36,929 bases of DNA from Pseudomonadota bacterium (GCA_017441205.1 JAFRYG010000064.1:1-36929); one strand, 5' to 3'. Positions 24,752 through 33,833 are shown, numbered from the stretch's first letter. The notes: generated by a model not told the origin, from the sequence alone. A program made the numbers and translations.

Positions 24752-27718
24752 CTATTCAGGAACCTTGATTTCAGGAATATTCATCGCTTTCTGGAACGCG
24801 CAGACGCGGGCCTTGAGCAGCGACACGCTTCCGGGGCAGGTTGGCGGAACCGGGCAGGCCTGCGAATTTCTTGCACAAGCGCCGTCCTCGTCACAGAGCG
24901 CCTTGAGTGTAGCAGCATCCCGTTTTAGATTCTGGTAGATTTCACCGAGATGAGCCGCCTCGAAAGTCTGAGGATTTGCGTAGGTGCTCCAGAATGCTTT
25001 GGAGATATTATCGGGCCACAGGGTAATAGCTTCGATTTGTTCATTTCGTTCATTGCAGCCGAGGGTGGGCTGTTCGAGCAAAATGCTGCGGGCCTTTTCG
25101 ACGTCTGCCCGATAGAGATCGAGGAATTCTGCGGTGGTAATTGTCGGATCAAAAGCGAGCGAGAGTCCTGCACTCTGCAGCACGAGACGAAGCTGTCGCT
25201 GATGGCACTGTTTGTGGCAGAGGGGATCATCGCTGCATACGTCGAGACATGCCGTCGTAAACGTCAGTTCCTCTTCGGAATCCTGCCGTGCGACATAATT
25301 TGCCAGCGAATCGAGTTTCCATGCGCTCAGTGGATTGGGATAGGCGTGGTTGAAGAGCATCTGCGTCGAGATGATGGTAACAGCGAGGAATCCGATTACC
25401 GGACAAAGCTGGAAGACGTCAAATGTGCAGGCTCTGCTGGGCTTTTCTTCGAATGTTCCGGACTGAATCACCGAATGGCTGCACCCGCCAGTGTACTGAA
25501 TGGCGAAGTTTGGCCGTGCCGGATCGAACAGCACCATGGGTACGAAATCGATTCGGGTCCACTGATGCCGATCCAGTTCAAAGACTTTACCCGGAACCGG
25601 TTCATATATAATGGATGGGTTGGTTTTGGCGCAGTTCTCCCATTTTCCTTCGACCAGATTTCCAAAACGCAGCAGGTAGTAGCGATTCCAGTACGTCCAG
25701 GATGTTGCGACCCAGGTAACGGCAGCGACCGGTGTTCCGAGGATGACAATCCACGACAGGAATGTGAGACCTGTATCATCGAAAAAGAAAGGCGCGGCGA
25801 CGAGGATCCCGACGCCCAGTCCGAGGATGACGCTCAAACATGCACGAAATACCGGTGTTGAATAGATGTGGGGTGCCAGGAAATAGCGATTGTCACGGTC
25901 AGAGATATAACGACGATTCTGAGCATCGAAGATATCAGCGAGATCCTGAGCATCCTCGCCGCTGCCCTTGAGCATGGATTTACGTCCGAATCCGCGTCGC
26001 CAGAACATGACAGCGAACATCGCAATAAAAGCCAGGATGCACAGGATCCATGAAATTGCAGTTGGTGCATGTGATGGTGGAGCTTCGGCGACGGCGACGG
26101 CCGGCGTTTTGCGCATTTGTTCCGGAGACGGCATATCGGTCTGGAAACAATCGTCGTCGGCCAGACAATAACCGTACCATTTTTCCTGCGGCGTCAGCAG
26201 TTCGTCGAATCTGGCATTCTGAAAATCGGCCAATGATTTGTGTATAATATCGGAATCATCAGCGGGATAGATATCCCATTGCGTCGGAGCAGACCCGGCC
26301 ACATGGACGACCATGCCCTGTTCCGTCAGTTCGATGGCGCGCGGCAAATCCGACCAGGGAACTTTTTCGAATGGCAGCGGCGCAGAGAGCGAACCGGTTT
26401 TGGTATCGAAGATGACGAACTGTTCAGTCAGGCTGACGAGGAGCTTATAGCGTTTGAATCCGGGGATGGTTCTTGCGGAGCTTATGGATCCGAAATCTAT
26501 CTGCGTCAGCTTCTGAGCGGGCAGTGAGACCAGTTTTTGTCCGGTCCGGGCATTCCATATCATGAGTGCATCGGAGCCGGAATTATGGATGGTCATGAGT
26601 TCGTCGTTCTGGAGCTCAGCGATGCGGCCTGGGGTCGGATATTCGATGAGGGCCAGTCGTTTCCAGGTCATTTCTGTCGTATCGATGGTCTGAACCCGGT
26701 TGTCGGAGCCGCCATCGAGTGCAGCGATATCATCCTGCCCGACGACGATGGTTTCGGGAGGCGTTGAAAGTTTCCAGTATTTTGCTTCGAATCTGTTCTG
26801 CAAAAAGGACCCGAGACGCGCAACGACTCTGACGGTATTGGCATCGATCGTCACGGCCATGGCGTATTTGGATCCCGAACCGAGGCCCTGAATGGCTGCG
26901 GTAGCATTGATGCGTGCGGTTGTCCAGGTATTGGTATTGAACCGATAATAGGACAATTTTTTGGCGGTTCGATTGAGGACCATCAGTCCATCCGGATCGA
27001 GTTCATAATCGCCGTCTGCAAGTTCCGGAGAGATATTGACGATCGTCGGACTGGTTTTCCAGCTTTGTGGAATGACGGATTCAGCGGCAGGACTTCCGGG
27101 TTCTGCAGCGATGGGGACGCCCGGACGCGGCCAGAAGATGAGTCTTGAACGTTCGATGACGACGAGGCGTCTGGACTGCCAGATGACCTGGATGGGTGCA
27201 TCTTTTCCAAGAGCGGCAGACATTTCTTCTTCGATCTGAGCCCCCGATTTGACGAGATGAATCTCGTACCCCTCATCGGTCTGCGAAAGAATGGCCTGAT
27301 GGGACAGATCGGTATCATCCAGCGGGAGCCTTTGAGCAGCTTTCCAGGGGCGATGCCATATCACCCGAAAATGTTCGCGTTCGAGTGCATAAACTTCCGC
27401 ATCATCCGCATAAAACAGGACTTTCGGAGAAGCGAACAGATAGCGCAGCGTCCCGGTTCCATTGGGAATGGCTGGAGCAAACTGTCCCGTTTTATGATTA
27501 AAGTCGAGGCGATAGAAATCCGCGCCAGCTTCTTTATCAGCAGAACACAATACGCCTTCGAGAACAGTATCCTGGACAATATTGCGCCAAACCCCACTTC
27601 CCGGAACGCAGGTCAGACTGGACTGTGCAAAAGCAGAGGAAGCTGTAAAAGCAAAGAGTAATGCGGCTGGAATGAGAAGTAATTTTCGATTCATGGTTTT
27701 GATACGCCAGGAGAACAC
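24752..27718 (-). CDS. Large membrane protein with exported N-terminal domain, unknown function
   Basis: I do not recognise this 988-residue protein. The GTG at 27718 has GAGG five bases upstream; an ATG at 27694 gives a more compact signal peptide (LLLIPAALLFAFTASSAFAQS). The signal is followed by about 500 residues of beta-rich, propeller-like sequence (LMIWNARTGQKLVSL). Four hydrophobic helices lie at about 555-577, 623-645, 652-676 and 769-791. The C-terminal ~190 residues are again soluble and hold several cysteines (TACLDVCSDDPLCHKQC and later ACPVPPTCPG). It is transcribed divergently from the sigma54-type activator, which may control it. Possible roles include an envelope sensor, but no motif decides this. 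Confidence 0.7.
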   Translation of the reverse strand: MFSWRIKTMNRKLLLIPAALLFAFTASSAFAQSSLTCVPGSGVWRNIVQDTVLEGVLCSADKEAGADFYRLDFNHKTGQFAPAIPNGTGTLRYLFASPKVLFYADDAEVYALEREHFRVIWHRPWKAAQRLPLDDTDLSHQAILSQTDEGYEIHLVKSGAQIEEEMSAALGKDAPIQVIWQSRRLVVIERSRLIFWPRPGVPIAAEPGSPAAESVIPQSWKTSPTIVNISPELADGDYELDPDGLMVLNRTAKKLSYYRFNTNTWTTARINATAAIQGLGSGSKYAMAVTIDANTVRVVARLGSFLQNRFEAKYWKLSTPPETIVVGQDDIAALDGGSDNRVQTIDTTEMTWKRLALIEYPTPGRIAELQNDELMTIHNSGSDALMIWNARTGQKLVSLPAQKLTQIDFGSISSARTIPGFKRYKLLVSLTEQFVIFDTKTGSLSAPLPFEKVPWSDLPRAIELTEQGMVVHVAGSAPTQWDIYPADDSDIIHKSLADFQNARFDELLTPQEKWYGYCLADDDCFQTDMPSPEQMRKTPAVAVAEAPPSHAPTAISWILCILAFIAMFAVMFWRRGFGRKSMLKGSGEDAQDLADIFDAQNRRYISDRDNRYFLAPHIYSTPVFRACLSVILGLGVGILVAAPFFFDDTGLTFLSWIVILGTPVAAVTWVATSWTYWNRYYLLRFGNLVEGKWENCAKTNPSIIYEPVPGKVFELDRHQWTRIDFVPMVLFDPARPNFAIQYTGGCSHSVIQSGTFEEKPSRACTFDVFQLCPVIGFLAVTIISTQMLFNHAYPNPLSAWKLDSLANYVARQDSEEELTFTTACLDVCSDDPLCHKQCHQRQLRLVLQSAGLSLAFDPTITTAEFLDLYRADVEKARSILLEQPTLGCNERNEQIEAITLWPDNISKAFWSTYANPQTFEAAHLGEIYQNLKRDAATLKALCDEDGACARNSQACPVPPTCPGSVSLLKARVCAFQKAMNIPEIKVPE

Positions 27719-28026
27719 AAAGACCTCAGACTAAGCGCATTATTATACCACAACCCGTTCGGTTGACGCACGATTTTTAGCTATATTACGGAGAGAAATC
27801 GCCTCATGTTCACGATTCCTGATGCGCATTGGGAACGGATTGATTAAACTGCTGCGAACGCCTTGGATGACGTTCACGAAAAGTGCTGACAAGCTCAGAG
27901 TTTTGAGCTCAGATCCCGCAACGGGAATTGACGTTCTGCAAACCGAAATTCACTGCTCAAAGCTGATGTCAGCGCACCGTCATATACAGCCATTCATTCA
28001 CTTTTTTGCCGGTTGGTTTTGTTCAA
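27719..28026. other. Divergent intergenic region with possible promoter
   Basis: This region separates the membrane protein (-) and the activator (+). A TTGACG box at 27763-27768 is followed by TATATT at 27782-27787, but the spacing of 13 is short for sigma70. No GG-N10-GC sigma54 site was found by eye. A 13-codon reading frame at 27806 has a GGAGAG upstream but no known product. A longer plus-strand frame at 27822-28118 overlaps the activator and looks spurious. Confidence 0.4.
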
Positions 28027-30213
28027 ATGACACCCTTGGAAATGGCTCGCCGGGTACGGCACGATCTCATCAAACATCTCGATGTTCCTCAAAAAGGAGT
28101 TTCCCTGGGCATCGATGAAATTCACGTTCTTCTTCGAAGGCTGTTTGATTCCGGAACGGGGGTCTGCCGAATGGCAGCGGTCTGGGGATTCAAGCTTCGA
28201 CGCGATGAACAGTGGCGTCCTGAATTTGAAGCTCCGATGGCTGCACTCGAAAAGGACTGCGCGGAGCTGTCCAAATACGAATCGAACCTGAGAAAACTGG
28301 CATCTTCGGGCGGAATTCCGGATGCAACTATCATCGAAAAAATCCGGAAGATTGTTGAAGATGTTCATGAATTTGAATCCATCTGCATGAAACTGGATGA
28401 GAGCGGCAATGAAGATGAGATGGCGGCGATGTCTTTTTTCAATTTCGCCCCTGTTCCAACGCCGGAACCTCCGGTCCAACCGAAAGAATCAGGTTCCACT
28501 GCAGACCAACTGCGAATTCTGGTCGTCGATGATCATTTGATGTCCATCGACAGGCTGCAGGCACATCCGACATTTTGCAGCCGATTTTCGTGGCTGACAC
28601 TATGCGACGAAGCGTGCGAATGCCAGCATTGTCCAAAGCGAGAAAATTGCGGGATGCGGCGAGCCAGGACTGGCATGGAAACGATCCAGGCACTGGAAAA
28701 GGCGCGCAAAAAGGATTTGCGGGTCGATGCGCTGCTGATGGATGTACGCTTTGACGATTTAAAAACGGAGGAGCTGCTGTGGATCCCGGAGATGCCGGCG
28801 CTCAATCATGAAGAGAATGTCAAAGCACTTCAGGGCCTGATCATTGCGCGCCAAATCCGCCGAATGCCGCAGTTCCGGAATATTCCAATCGTTCTGATGA
28901 CAGCACGCAGTCATCTGCCACAGGGCGCAGCAGGTCTGCTCGAGGGACTGGAGGGGCTGCAGTTTGTCGATGATGATGACAGTCTTGAAACGCTTGCTTC
29001 GCGTCTGGAAAGCGTCGTCAAAATGGGACGGGAAGCCCCTGTTGAACAAGGGTATTTTTGGGGAACATCGCCCAAAATTCAGCAAATACGGCGTCTTGTC
29101 GAAATCATGAGCATTGGTCCAAGGACAGTCTTTATCAACGGGCCGAGTGGGTCAGGCAAAAGCGCTCTGGTCGAGCATATCATCTATCCGCTGAGCCAGA
29201 GAAAGCGCCTGGTCACGCTGGATCTTTCGGCAGTTCCCGACACACTCGTCGAAAGTGAGCTGTTCGGACATGTCAAGGGCGCCTATTCGGGCGCGACGCA
29301 TGATCGGGTTGGATTGATAGAAGAAGCGGACGGCGGCATCCTGTTTCTGGATGAAATCGGCAATCTTTCGCTCGAAAATCAGAGAAAACTCCTGCTCTTC
29401 CTGCAGGACAAGATGGTACGCCGCGTCGGTGCTGCACACGAAACCCGCAAACACGTCGATGTCAAAGTCGTCGTTGCCACACATCTGGATCTGTCCGAAG
29501 AAGTTGCGGCCGGACGATTCAGATTTGATCTCTACATGCGATTCGGTCCGGCCATGCGCATTGTATTGCCTTCATTGACGGATCGCCGGGATGATCTGGA
29601 TGCATTCGTCGAAATGCTGGCGCTCAAAATTGTACACAGTGAAGATATGGCGCCGCATTTCGCCGAACATATCAAAAGGACGGGAGCAAACGGCCAGATT
29701 CAAATCGATTTTGCATCGGGCAAACCGGTTCAAGCCGGAGATATTTGTGTGCGCTTTAAGGAAGCGACGCGGGAACTCTTCCTGAACTACGCCTGGCCTG
29801 GCAACACGCGGGAACTCGAAAGCGTACTCGATACCCTGATTCTCAAAGCCCTCTATGAATTGCGCGTTTCGGAATCCAAAAGCCGCGTCATCGAAATTGA
29901 TCACTATTATGCCTTGTCATTACTGGGCGGGATTGTTCGCCAGTCGAATGATAATGCGACACCTCAGTCATCCTCTCAAATGCAGGAAAGCTCTGTATTC
30001 TCTGAGATTGGAAAGATGAATGATTTTGCAGAGCTTCGACAGACGCTTGAAAAACGCTGTCTGTGCAATGCATTCGATATTTGTCAGGGTAATATCGACC
30101 GCATGGGCATGATGCTGTTTGGAGACGACAGTCCGACCATGCAGCACAAGATTACGGTGCGCATGAATCAACTTGGATTAAGCGTTCGCCGATTAAAAAA
30201 TATGATTCCCTGA
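28027..30213 (+). CDS. Sigma54-type activator with receiver domain bearing a five-Cys insertion
   Basis: The ATG at 28027 is chosen over a TTG at 28006; neither has a strong ribosome site. The 728-residue protein has a helical N-terminal region (1-130), then a receiver domain (ILVVDDH, Asp168/169; phospho-acceptor Asp239 in LLMDVRFD; VLMTARS). Between them is an insertion with Cys193, 197, 199, 202 and 208 (C-x3-C-x-C-x2-C-x5-C), which could bind a metal or an Fe-S cluster. The AAA+ domain has Walker A GPSGSGKS (372-379), GAYSGA at 418 in place of GAFTGA, and Walker B ILFLDE (Asp442/Glu443). A Fis-like helix-turn-helix lies at the C-terminus. The near-intact GAFTGA loop argues that it still acts on sigma54 RNA polymerase. 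Its target may be the divergent membrane protein. Confidence 0.88.
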   Translation: MTPLEMARRVRHDLIKHLDVPQKGVSLGIDEIHVLLRRLFDSGTGVCRMAAVWGFKLRRDEQWRPEFEAPMAALEKDCAELSKYESNLRKLASSGGIPDATIIEKIRKIVEDVHEFESICMKLDESGNEDEMAAMSFFNFAPVPTPEPPVQPKESGSTADQLRILVVDDHLMSIDRLQAHPTFCSRFSWLTLCDEACECQHCPKRENCGMRRARTGMETIQALEKARKKDLRVDALLMDVRFDDLKTEELLWIPEMPALNHEENVKALQGLIIARQIRRMPQFRNIPIVLMTARSHLPQGAAGLLEGLEGLQFVDDDDSLETLASRLESVVKMGREAPVEQGYFWGTSPKIQQIRRLVEIMSIGPRTVFINGPSGSGKSALVEHIIYPLSQRKRLVTLDLSAVPDTLVESELFGHVKGAYSGATHDRVGLIEEADGGILFLDEIGNLSLENQRKLLLFLQDKMVRRVGAAHETRKHVDVKVVVATHLDLSEEVAAGRFRFDLYMRFGPAMRIVLPSLTDRRDDLDAFVEMLALKIVHSEDMAPHFAEHIKRTGANGQIQIDFASGKPVQAGDICVRFKEATRELFLNYAWPGNTRELESVLDTLILKALYELRVSESKSRVIEIDHYYALSLLGGIVRQSNDNATPQSSSQMQESSVFSEIGKMNDFAELRQTLEKRCLCNAFDICQGNIDRMGMMLFGDDSPTMQHKITVRMNQLGLSVRRLKNMIP

Positions 30214-30238
30214 TGGAGCCCCCGATGGCTCCACAGGG
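30208..30238 (+). terminator. Stem-loop at the end of the activator gene
   Basis: CCCTG/CAGGG and TGGAGCC/GGCTCCA form a 12 bp stem with one bulged A and a six-base loop, overlapping the activator stop codon. There is no T-run. It sits between convergent genes and could stall transcription from either side. Confidence 0.5.
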
Positions 30239-30254
30239 ATCTCTGCATTATTCA

Positions 30255-31004
30255 CTATAAGCTGAGTTTATGCCGCCATGCTTCAGCTGCGATGAGTTCG
30301 TCCGGCGTATTGACGCCCATCACCTCGCCGGGTTCCTCTGCGACGACGGCATGCACCGGCAACCCTTCCTGATTGGCCAGTTCAATGATATCCGTCAGAT
30401 AATACTCGCCTGCGGCGTTATTGTTATTGATCTGCGGCAAGGCAATTTCCAGAAATGCAGTCGGTACACTGTAGACGCCGACATTGACTTCCTTAATGGC
30501 AATCTGTTCGGGCGTGCAGTCCTTGAATTCGACGATTCGGGAAACCGTATTGTCATCATTTCGAATGACGCGGCCATAAGCTGCCGGTTCATTGAGATTG
30601 ACGGTCAAACAGATGAGCTGTTTCTGGGCTCGTTTGAGCATGAGCTTTTTGAGCGTGGATGACTGCAGATTCGGCAAATCACCATTCAGTATCACGGCAT
30701 ATCTTGCCTTAAGCTCGCGAACCTTATCCATTGCGGCCATCACGGCATGCGCCGTTCCAAGAGGATCTTCCTGAACAGCAATGTCGATATTCAGTGCATG
30801 ACCATCGCGGGCAAGATGCTGCCGAATATCATCCGACAAAGCCCCTACCACGACAATGATATTCTCTATGCCAGCCAGCTGGCAGGCATCGAGCTGCCAA
30901 TCCAGGATGGCGCGATCTGCAACTTTATGGAGAGATTTACACTGCATGGAATGCATGCGTTTTCCTCTTCCACCAGACAAAATGACAGCAACGACATCTT
31001 TCAT
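30255..31004 (-). CDS. NTP-transferase family nucleotidyltransferase (GlmU-like N-terminal domain only)
   Basis: This 249-residue cytoplasmic enzyme transfers a nucleotide to a sugar phosphate. The nucleotide-binding signature is LSGGRGKRM (9-17), with Lys23 nearby, QEDPLGTAHAV and NGDLPNL. The wording (GTAHAV, GEYYLTDIIELA) is that of the uridylyltransferase half of GlmU. The left-handed beta-helix acetyltransferase half is absent, so the protein is a stand-alone transferase. The ATG at 31004 has AGG seven bases upstream; a longer frame to 31058 would run into queD. The gap to the queD stop is only seven bases, so it is the last gene of the nadB-queE-queD operon. Confidence 0.85.
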   Translation of the reverse strand: MKDVVAVILSGGRGKRMHSMQCKSLHKVADRAILDWQLDACQLAGIENIIVVVGALSDDIRQHLARDGHALNIDIAVQEDPLGTAHAVMAAMDKVRELKARYAVILNGDLPNLQSSTLKKLMLKRAQKQLICLTVNLNEPAAYGRVIRNDDNTVSRIVEFKDCTPEQIAIKEVNVGVYSVPTAFLEIALPQINNNNAAGEYYLTDIIELANQEGLPVHAVVAEEPGEVMGVNTPDELIAAEAWRHKLSL

Positions 31005-31011
31005 TTGGTAC

Positions 31012-31374
31012 CTATTCCTCTTCATAACGCGCACTGGAAGTACACGTTTCGTGAACATAAATGGCCGACAAAGACGGCAGCAATGGTTTCATCCTGCGAT
31101 ATATCCAGCTGGCAAGGACTTCCGACGTTGGATTCTCGAGTCCTTCAATTTCATTCAGATAATAATGATCGAGCACATTATGCAAGGGCTGCCAGGCATT
31201 CGTAATTTCTGCGAAATCGATGATCATGCCTGTTTCAGGATCGACCTCTCCCTTGACGATAACATCTATCTGATAACTGTGACCATGAAGCCGCCCGCAC
31301 TTATGCCCTTCGGGAACTTTAGGCAACCGGTGTGCTGCTTCAAAACGAAATGTCTTGGATAATGTGGTGGGCAT
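31012..31374 (-). CDS. queD: 6-carboxy-5,6,7,8-tetrahydropterin synthase
   Basis: QueD converts dihydroneopterin triphosphate to 6-carboxytetrahydropterin, the second step toward queuosine. The 120-residue protein has the zinc histidines His15 (FEAAHRL), His30 and His32 (CGRLHGHSY), the catalytic Cys26, and [10 protein letters not shown] and PTSEVLA further on. The ATG at 31374 follows AGGA by six bases and lies 22 bases after the queE stop; an upstream in-frame extension would overlap queE. Gene order matches the pathway, with queE immediately upstream. queC and queF are not in the window. Confidence 0.93.
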   Translation of the reverse strand: MPTTLSKTFRFEAAHRLPKVPEGHKCGRLHGHSYQIDVIVKGEVDPETGMIIDFAEITNAWQPLHNVLDHYYLNEIEGLENPTSEVLASWIYRRMKPLLPSLSAIYVHETCTSSARYEEE

Positions 31375-31396
31375 CTTATATCCTGTTGTACACGAA

Positions 31397-32047
31397 TCAA
31401 ACACCGCGCGCATCCGGGCTCCAGATTACCTTATGAATCTGAAGATTCAGCCGGATCGGCAGATGTGCGGCACAAATCCAGTCTGCGAGTTCTTCGGGGG
31501 CGACAGATCCCCAGACCGGCGAAAAATGGATTATAACACGATTGAAGGCTTTGTACTGATGAAGTTTTTTTATGCACCAGTCAAAATCTTCACGACACGC
31601 GACGACACATTTGATTTCATCCGTATCGCGCCAGGATTCAGCATAATGATTCCACAAATTTTCATCATGCACGACATGACTGGCCGGGGGCTTGAGATCG
31701 ATAATGCGGTGAACTTCCTCCGGAACACAATCCAGAAGAAAAGAACCATTCGTTTCGAGCAGCACGCGCTTTCCGCGGCGTATCAGTTCCGACATCAATT
31801 CACATGCAGCTGTTTTCTGGCACATGGGTTCGCCGCCGGTAATCTCAACCAAATCGCAGTCAAATGACTCGATTTTAGCCAGGACATCCCCCATTTCCAT
31901 GCATTCGCCGCCCTCGTAGGCGTATTGCGTGTCGCACCATACGCAGCGCAGATTGCATCCCGTCAGGCGAACAAACACACACGGCTGCCCGACAAAACTC
32001 GATTCCCCCTGGATCGAGTGGAATATTTCACAAATACGAAGCTGCAT
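31397..32047 (-). CDS. queE: 7-carboxy-7-deazaguanine synthase (radical SAM)
   Basis: QueE rearranges 6-carboxytetrahydropterin to 7-carboxy-7-deazaguanine using SAM and a [4Fe-4S] cluster. The cluster motif is Cys31, Cys35 and Cys38 ([12 protein letters not shown]), preceded by the family start [10 protein letters not shown] and followed by EITGGEPM and ETNGSF. The ATG at 32047 gives the usual N-terminus of 216 residues. A GTG at 32059 overlaps the nadB stop and is an alternative that would make the genes translationally coupled. It is the second gene of the operon. Confidence 0.93.
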   Translation of the reverse strand: MQLRICEIFHSIQGESSFVGQPCVFVRLTGCNLRCVWCDTQYAYEGGECMEMGDVLAKIESFDCDLVEITGGEPMCQKTAACELMSELIRRGKRVLLETNGSFLLDCVPEEVHRIIDLKPPASHVVHDENLWNHYAESWRDTDEIKCVVACREDFDWCIKKLHQYKAFNRVIIHFSPVWGSVAPEELADWICAAHLPIRLNLQIHKVIWSPDARGV

Positions 32048-32052
32048 ACGAA

Positions 32053-33591
32053 TTAACACCAGGGCCCATTGCCCGTATAGACGAAAGGATGATGTTCCGT
32101 ATGTTCATCGTGATTGGGATAATCCGTACGATAGTGTCCTCCGCGGCTTTCTTTGCGTTCGAGAGCAGCCTGAGTAATAATGCGGGCGGCATCGATCATG
32201 TTGCACAGCATCAGGGATTCCGGCTTTCGTGCCGCAATTTCATCGAATACGCTCAGCGCATGCTTCATGCTCGTTTCGCAGCGAACGAGGCCGACATCGC
32301 TCCACATCGTATTCCTGAGCAGCCATGCATCTTCTTCTTCAGCAGGTGTAACGAATGTCGGCCGAATGACAAAATTCACATCATCCGGTTCCGGCGTATT
32401 CCCCCAATCGATCGAAGCCAGAATATCCTGGCTCACGCGAGCCCCGAACACGAGTCCCTCGAGCAGCGAATTGCTGGCCAGCCGATTGGCTCCGTGCACT
32501 CCGGTCGCACAGCATTCGCCGCATGACCACAGTCCCTTGCAGGATGTGCGGCCATTTTCATCCACGGCCACACCGCCCATATGGTAATGCGCTGCCGGCG
32601 AAACCGGGAGCAAATCATGAACGGGATCGATACCAGCCTGCTGACAAAAGCCATAGACGGTCGGGAATTTCTGCGGAAATTTCTCGCCGACGCAGCGCGC
32701 ATCCAGCCAAACACTCAGTCCTTTCTGCTGCTGAGCCCAGATTCCGCGAGCGACGACATCGCGCGGCGCAAGCTCCGCATCCTTATGAATATCCACCATA
32801 AACCGCTTTCCATCGGCGAGCAGTACAGCCCCCTCGCCGCGCAAAGCCTCAGTCAGCAGCGGAAGCGGATCGACGGTGGTATTGAGCGCCGTCGGATGAA
32901 ACTGAACGAATTCGACATCCGAAAGAACCGCACCAACTCTCGCTGCAATCGCCAGCCCATCCCCCACGGACTCCACAGGATTCGTCGTATACCGATAGAT
33001 CCTGCCAATGCCTCCGCAGGCCAGAACGACCGCCGGCGCATTGACCTGAATTACGTCTTCCGTACCGTTGATGATCCCGTACACACCGACGACATGATCA
33101 TCCCGGCGAAGCAAATCTGATACATAGCAGTTCTCAATTATCTGAATATTGTCGGCCCGTTTGACGGCCTCTACCAGTGCGCGTTCAACTTCCGCCCCCG
33201 TGCTGTCTCCGTTGGCATGCAGAATGCGGCGCCTGCTGTGGGCTGCTTCGCGACCGAACGAAAGTTCCCCGTCTTCTGTTCGATCAAAATTCGCCCCGAC
33301 TTCAATGAGTTCCCGAATCCTCGCCGGTCCCTCCTGCGTCAGAACATCGACACATCCGCGAATCGAAAGCCCATCCCCCGCAACCATCGTATCGGCCGCA
33401 TGCAATTCGGGCGTATCATCTTTCCCCATCGCACAGGCAATGCCGCCCTGTGCTATCGGCGTCGAGCCTCCGCGCCCAAAAGCCGACTTGGTCAATACGA
33501 CAACGCGTTTGTTTCTGAGTCCCAAAGCCGCCGAAAGCCCCGCAACGCCACCGCCGACGATGGCAACATCTGCTTCTATTTTCTGGTGCAT
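32053..33591 (-). CDS. nadB: L-aspartate oxidase
   Basis: NadB oxidises L-aspartate to iminoaspartate, the first step of de novo NAD synthesis. The 512-residue flavoprotein has the FAD-binding DVAIVGGGVAGLSAAL at the N-terminus, the GRGGSTPIAQGGIA segment, HSRRRILHANGDSTG, ACGGIGRIYRYTTNP, EFVQFHPTAL and RDVVARGIW. The C-terminal SPAAHYHMGGV and GVHGANRLASNSLLEGLVFGAR are typical of the family. Fumarate-reductase-like relatives share this fold, but the wording fits NadB. nadA and nadC are not in the window. It leads the operon with queE, queD and the nucleotidyltransferase. An AAAGG ribosome site precedes the start at 33591. Confidence 0.93.
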   Translation of the reverse strand: MHQKIEADVAIVGGGVAGLSAALGLRNKRVVVLTKSAFGRGGSTPIAQGGIACAMGKDDTPELHAADTMVAGDGLSIRGCVDVLTQEGPARIRELIEVGANFDRTEDGELSFGREAAHSRRRILHANGDSTGAEVERALVEAVKRADNIQIIENCYVSDLLRRDDHVVGVYGIINGTEDVIQVNAPAVVLACGGIGRIYRYTTNPVESVGDGLAIAARVGAVLSDVEFVQFHPTALNTTVDPLPLLTEALRGEGAVLLADGKRFMVDIHKDAELAPRDVVARGIWAQQQKGLSVWLDARCVGEKFPQKFPTVYGFCQQAGIDPVHDLLPVSPAAHYHMGGVAVDENGRTSCKGLWSCGECCATGVHGANRLASNSLLEGLVFGARVSQDILASIDWGNTPEPDDVNFVIRPTFVTPAEEEDAWLLRNTMWSDVGLVRCETSMKHALSVFDEIAARKPESLMLCNMIDAARIITQAALERKESRGGHYRTDYPNHDEHTEHHPFVYTGNGPWC

Positions 33592-33685
33592 ATTTTTTGA
33601 CCTTTATTCTTTCAAAGCGCAATCAGCGCGCATGGCGACGTTCTAATGAACTGTTCGACATTTTGCACGTATTTTCTGTTGGCCT

Positions 33686-33765
33686 CGGCTATTCGGCAGG
33701 GCAAAACCCTGCCGAATACGCCGCCGGCGCACCGCTATTGTCCATTCATGGCCAATACGCGGTGC
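33686..33765 (+). repeat. Two bulged stem-loops
   Basis: At 33686-33723 CGGC/GCCG surrounds the long inner stem TATTCGGCAGGG/CCCTGCCGAATA, with C33719 unpaired. At 33729-33765 GCACCGC/GCGGTGC surrounds TATTG.CCAT/ATGG.CAATA with one mismatch, with C33758 unpaired. They lie in the gap between two minus-strand genes but in the plus orientation, an exception to the usual downstream placement. Confidence 0.8.
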
Positions 33766-33784
33766 ATTTTTATTTCTACAAAAC

Positions 33785-33811
33785 ACAAAAAAGGCCGGGA
33801 TTGCCCCGGCC
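33785..33811 (-). terminator. Intrinsic terminator of the Ig-like lipoprotein gene
   Basis: Read on the minus strand, GGCCGGG-gcaat-CCCGGCC is followed by TTTTTTGTG. It lies about 22 bases after the stop of the 33834-35939 gene, a textbook rho-independent terminator. The stem has none of the TAT...ATAC features. Confidence 0.88.
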
Positions 33812-33833
33812 ATTTATCAGAACCACCAAGATA

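Noticed and set aside
27822-28118. 98-codon reading frame before the activator
   Set aside because: It has no ribosome site, overlaps the activator gene in another frame, and shows no family likeness.
2746-33765. Bulged hairpins as integron attC sites
   Set aside because: attC sites also have unpaired bases, but no integrase, no conserved GTTRRRY/RYYYAAC ends and no cassette layout are seen.
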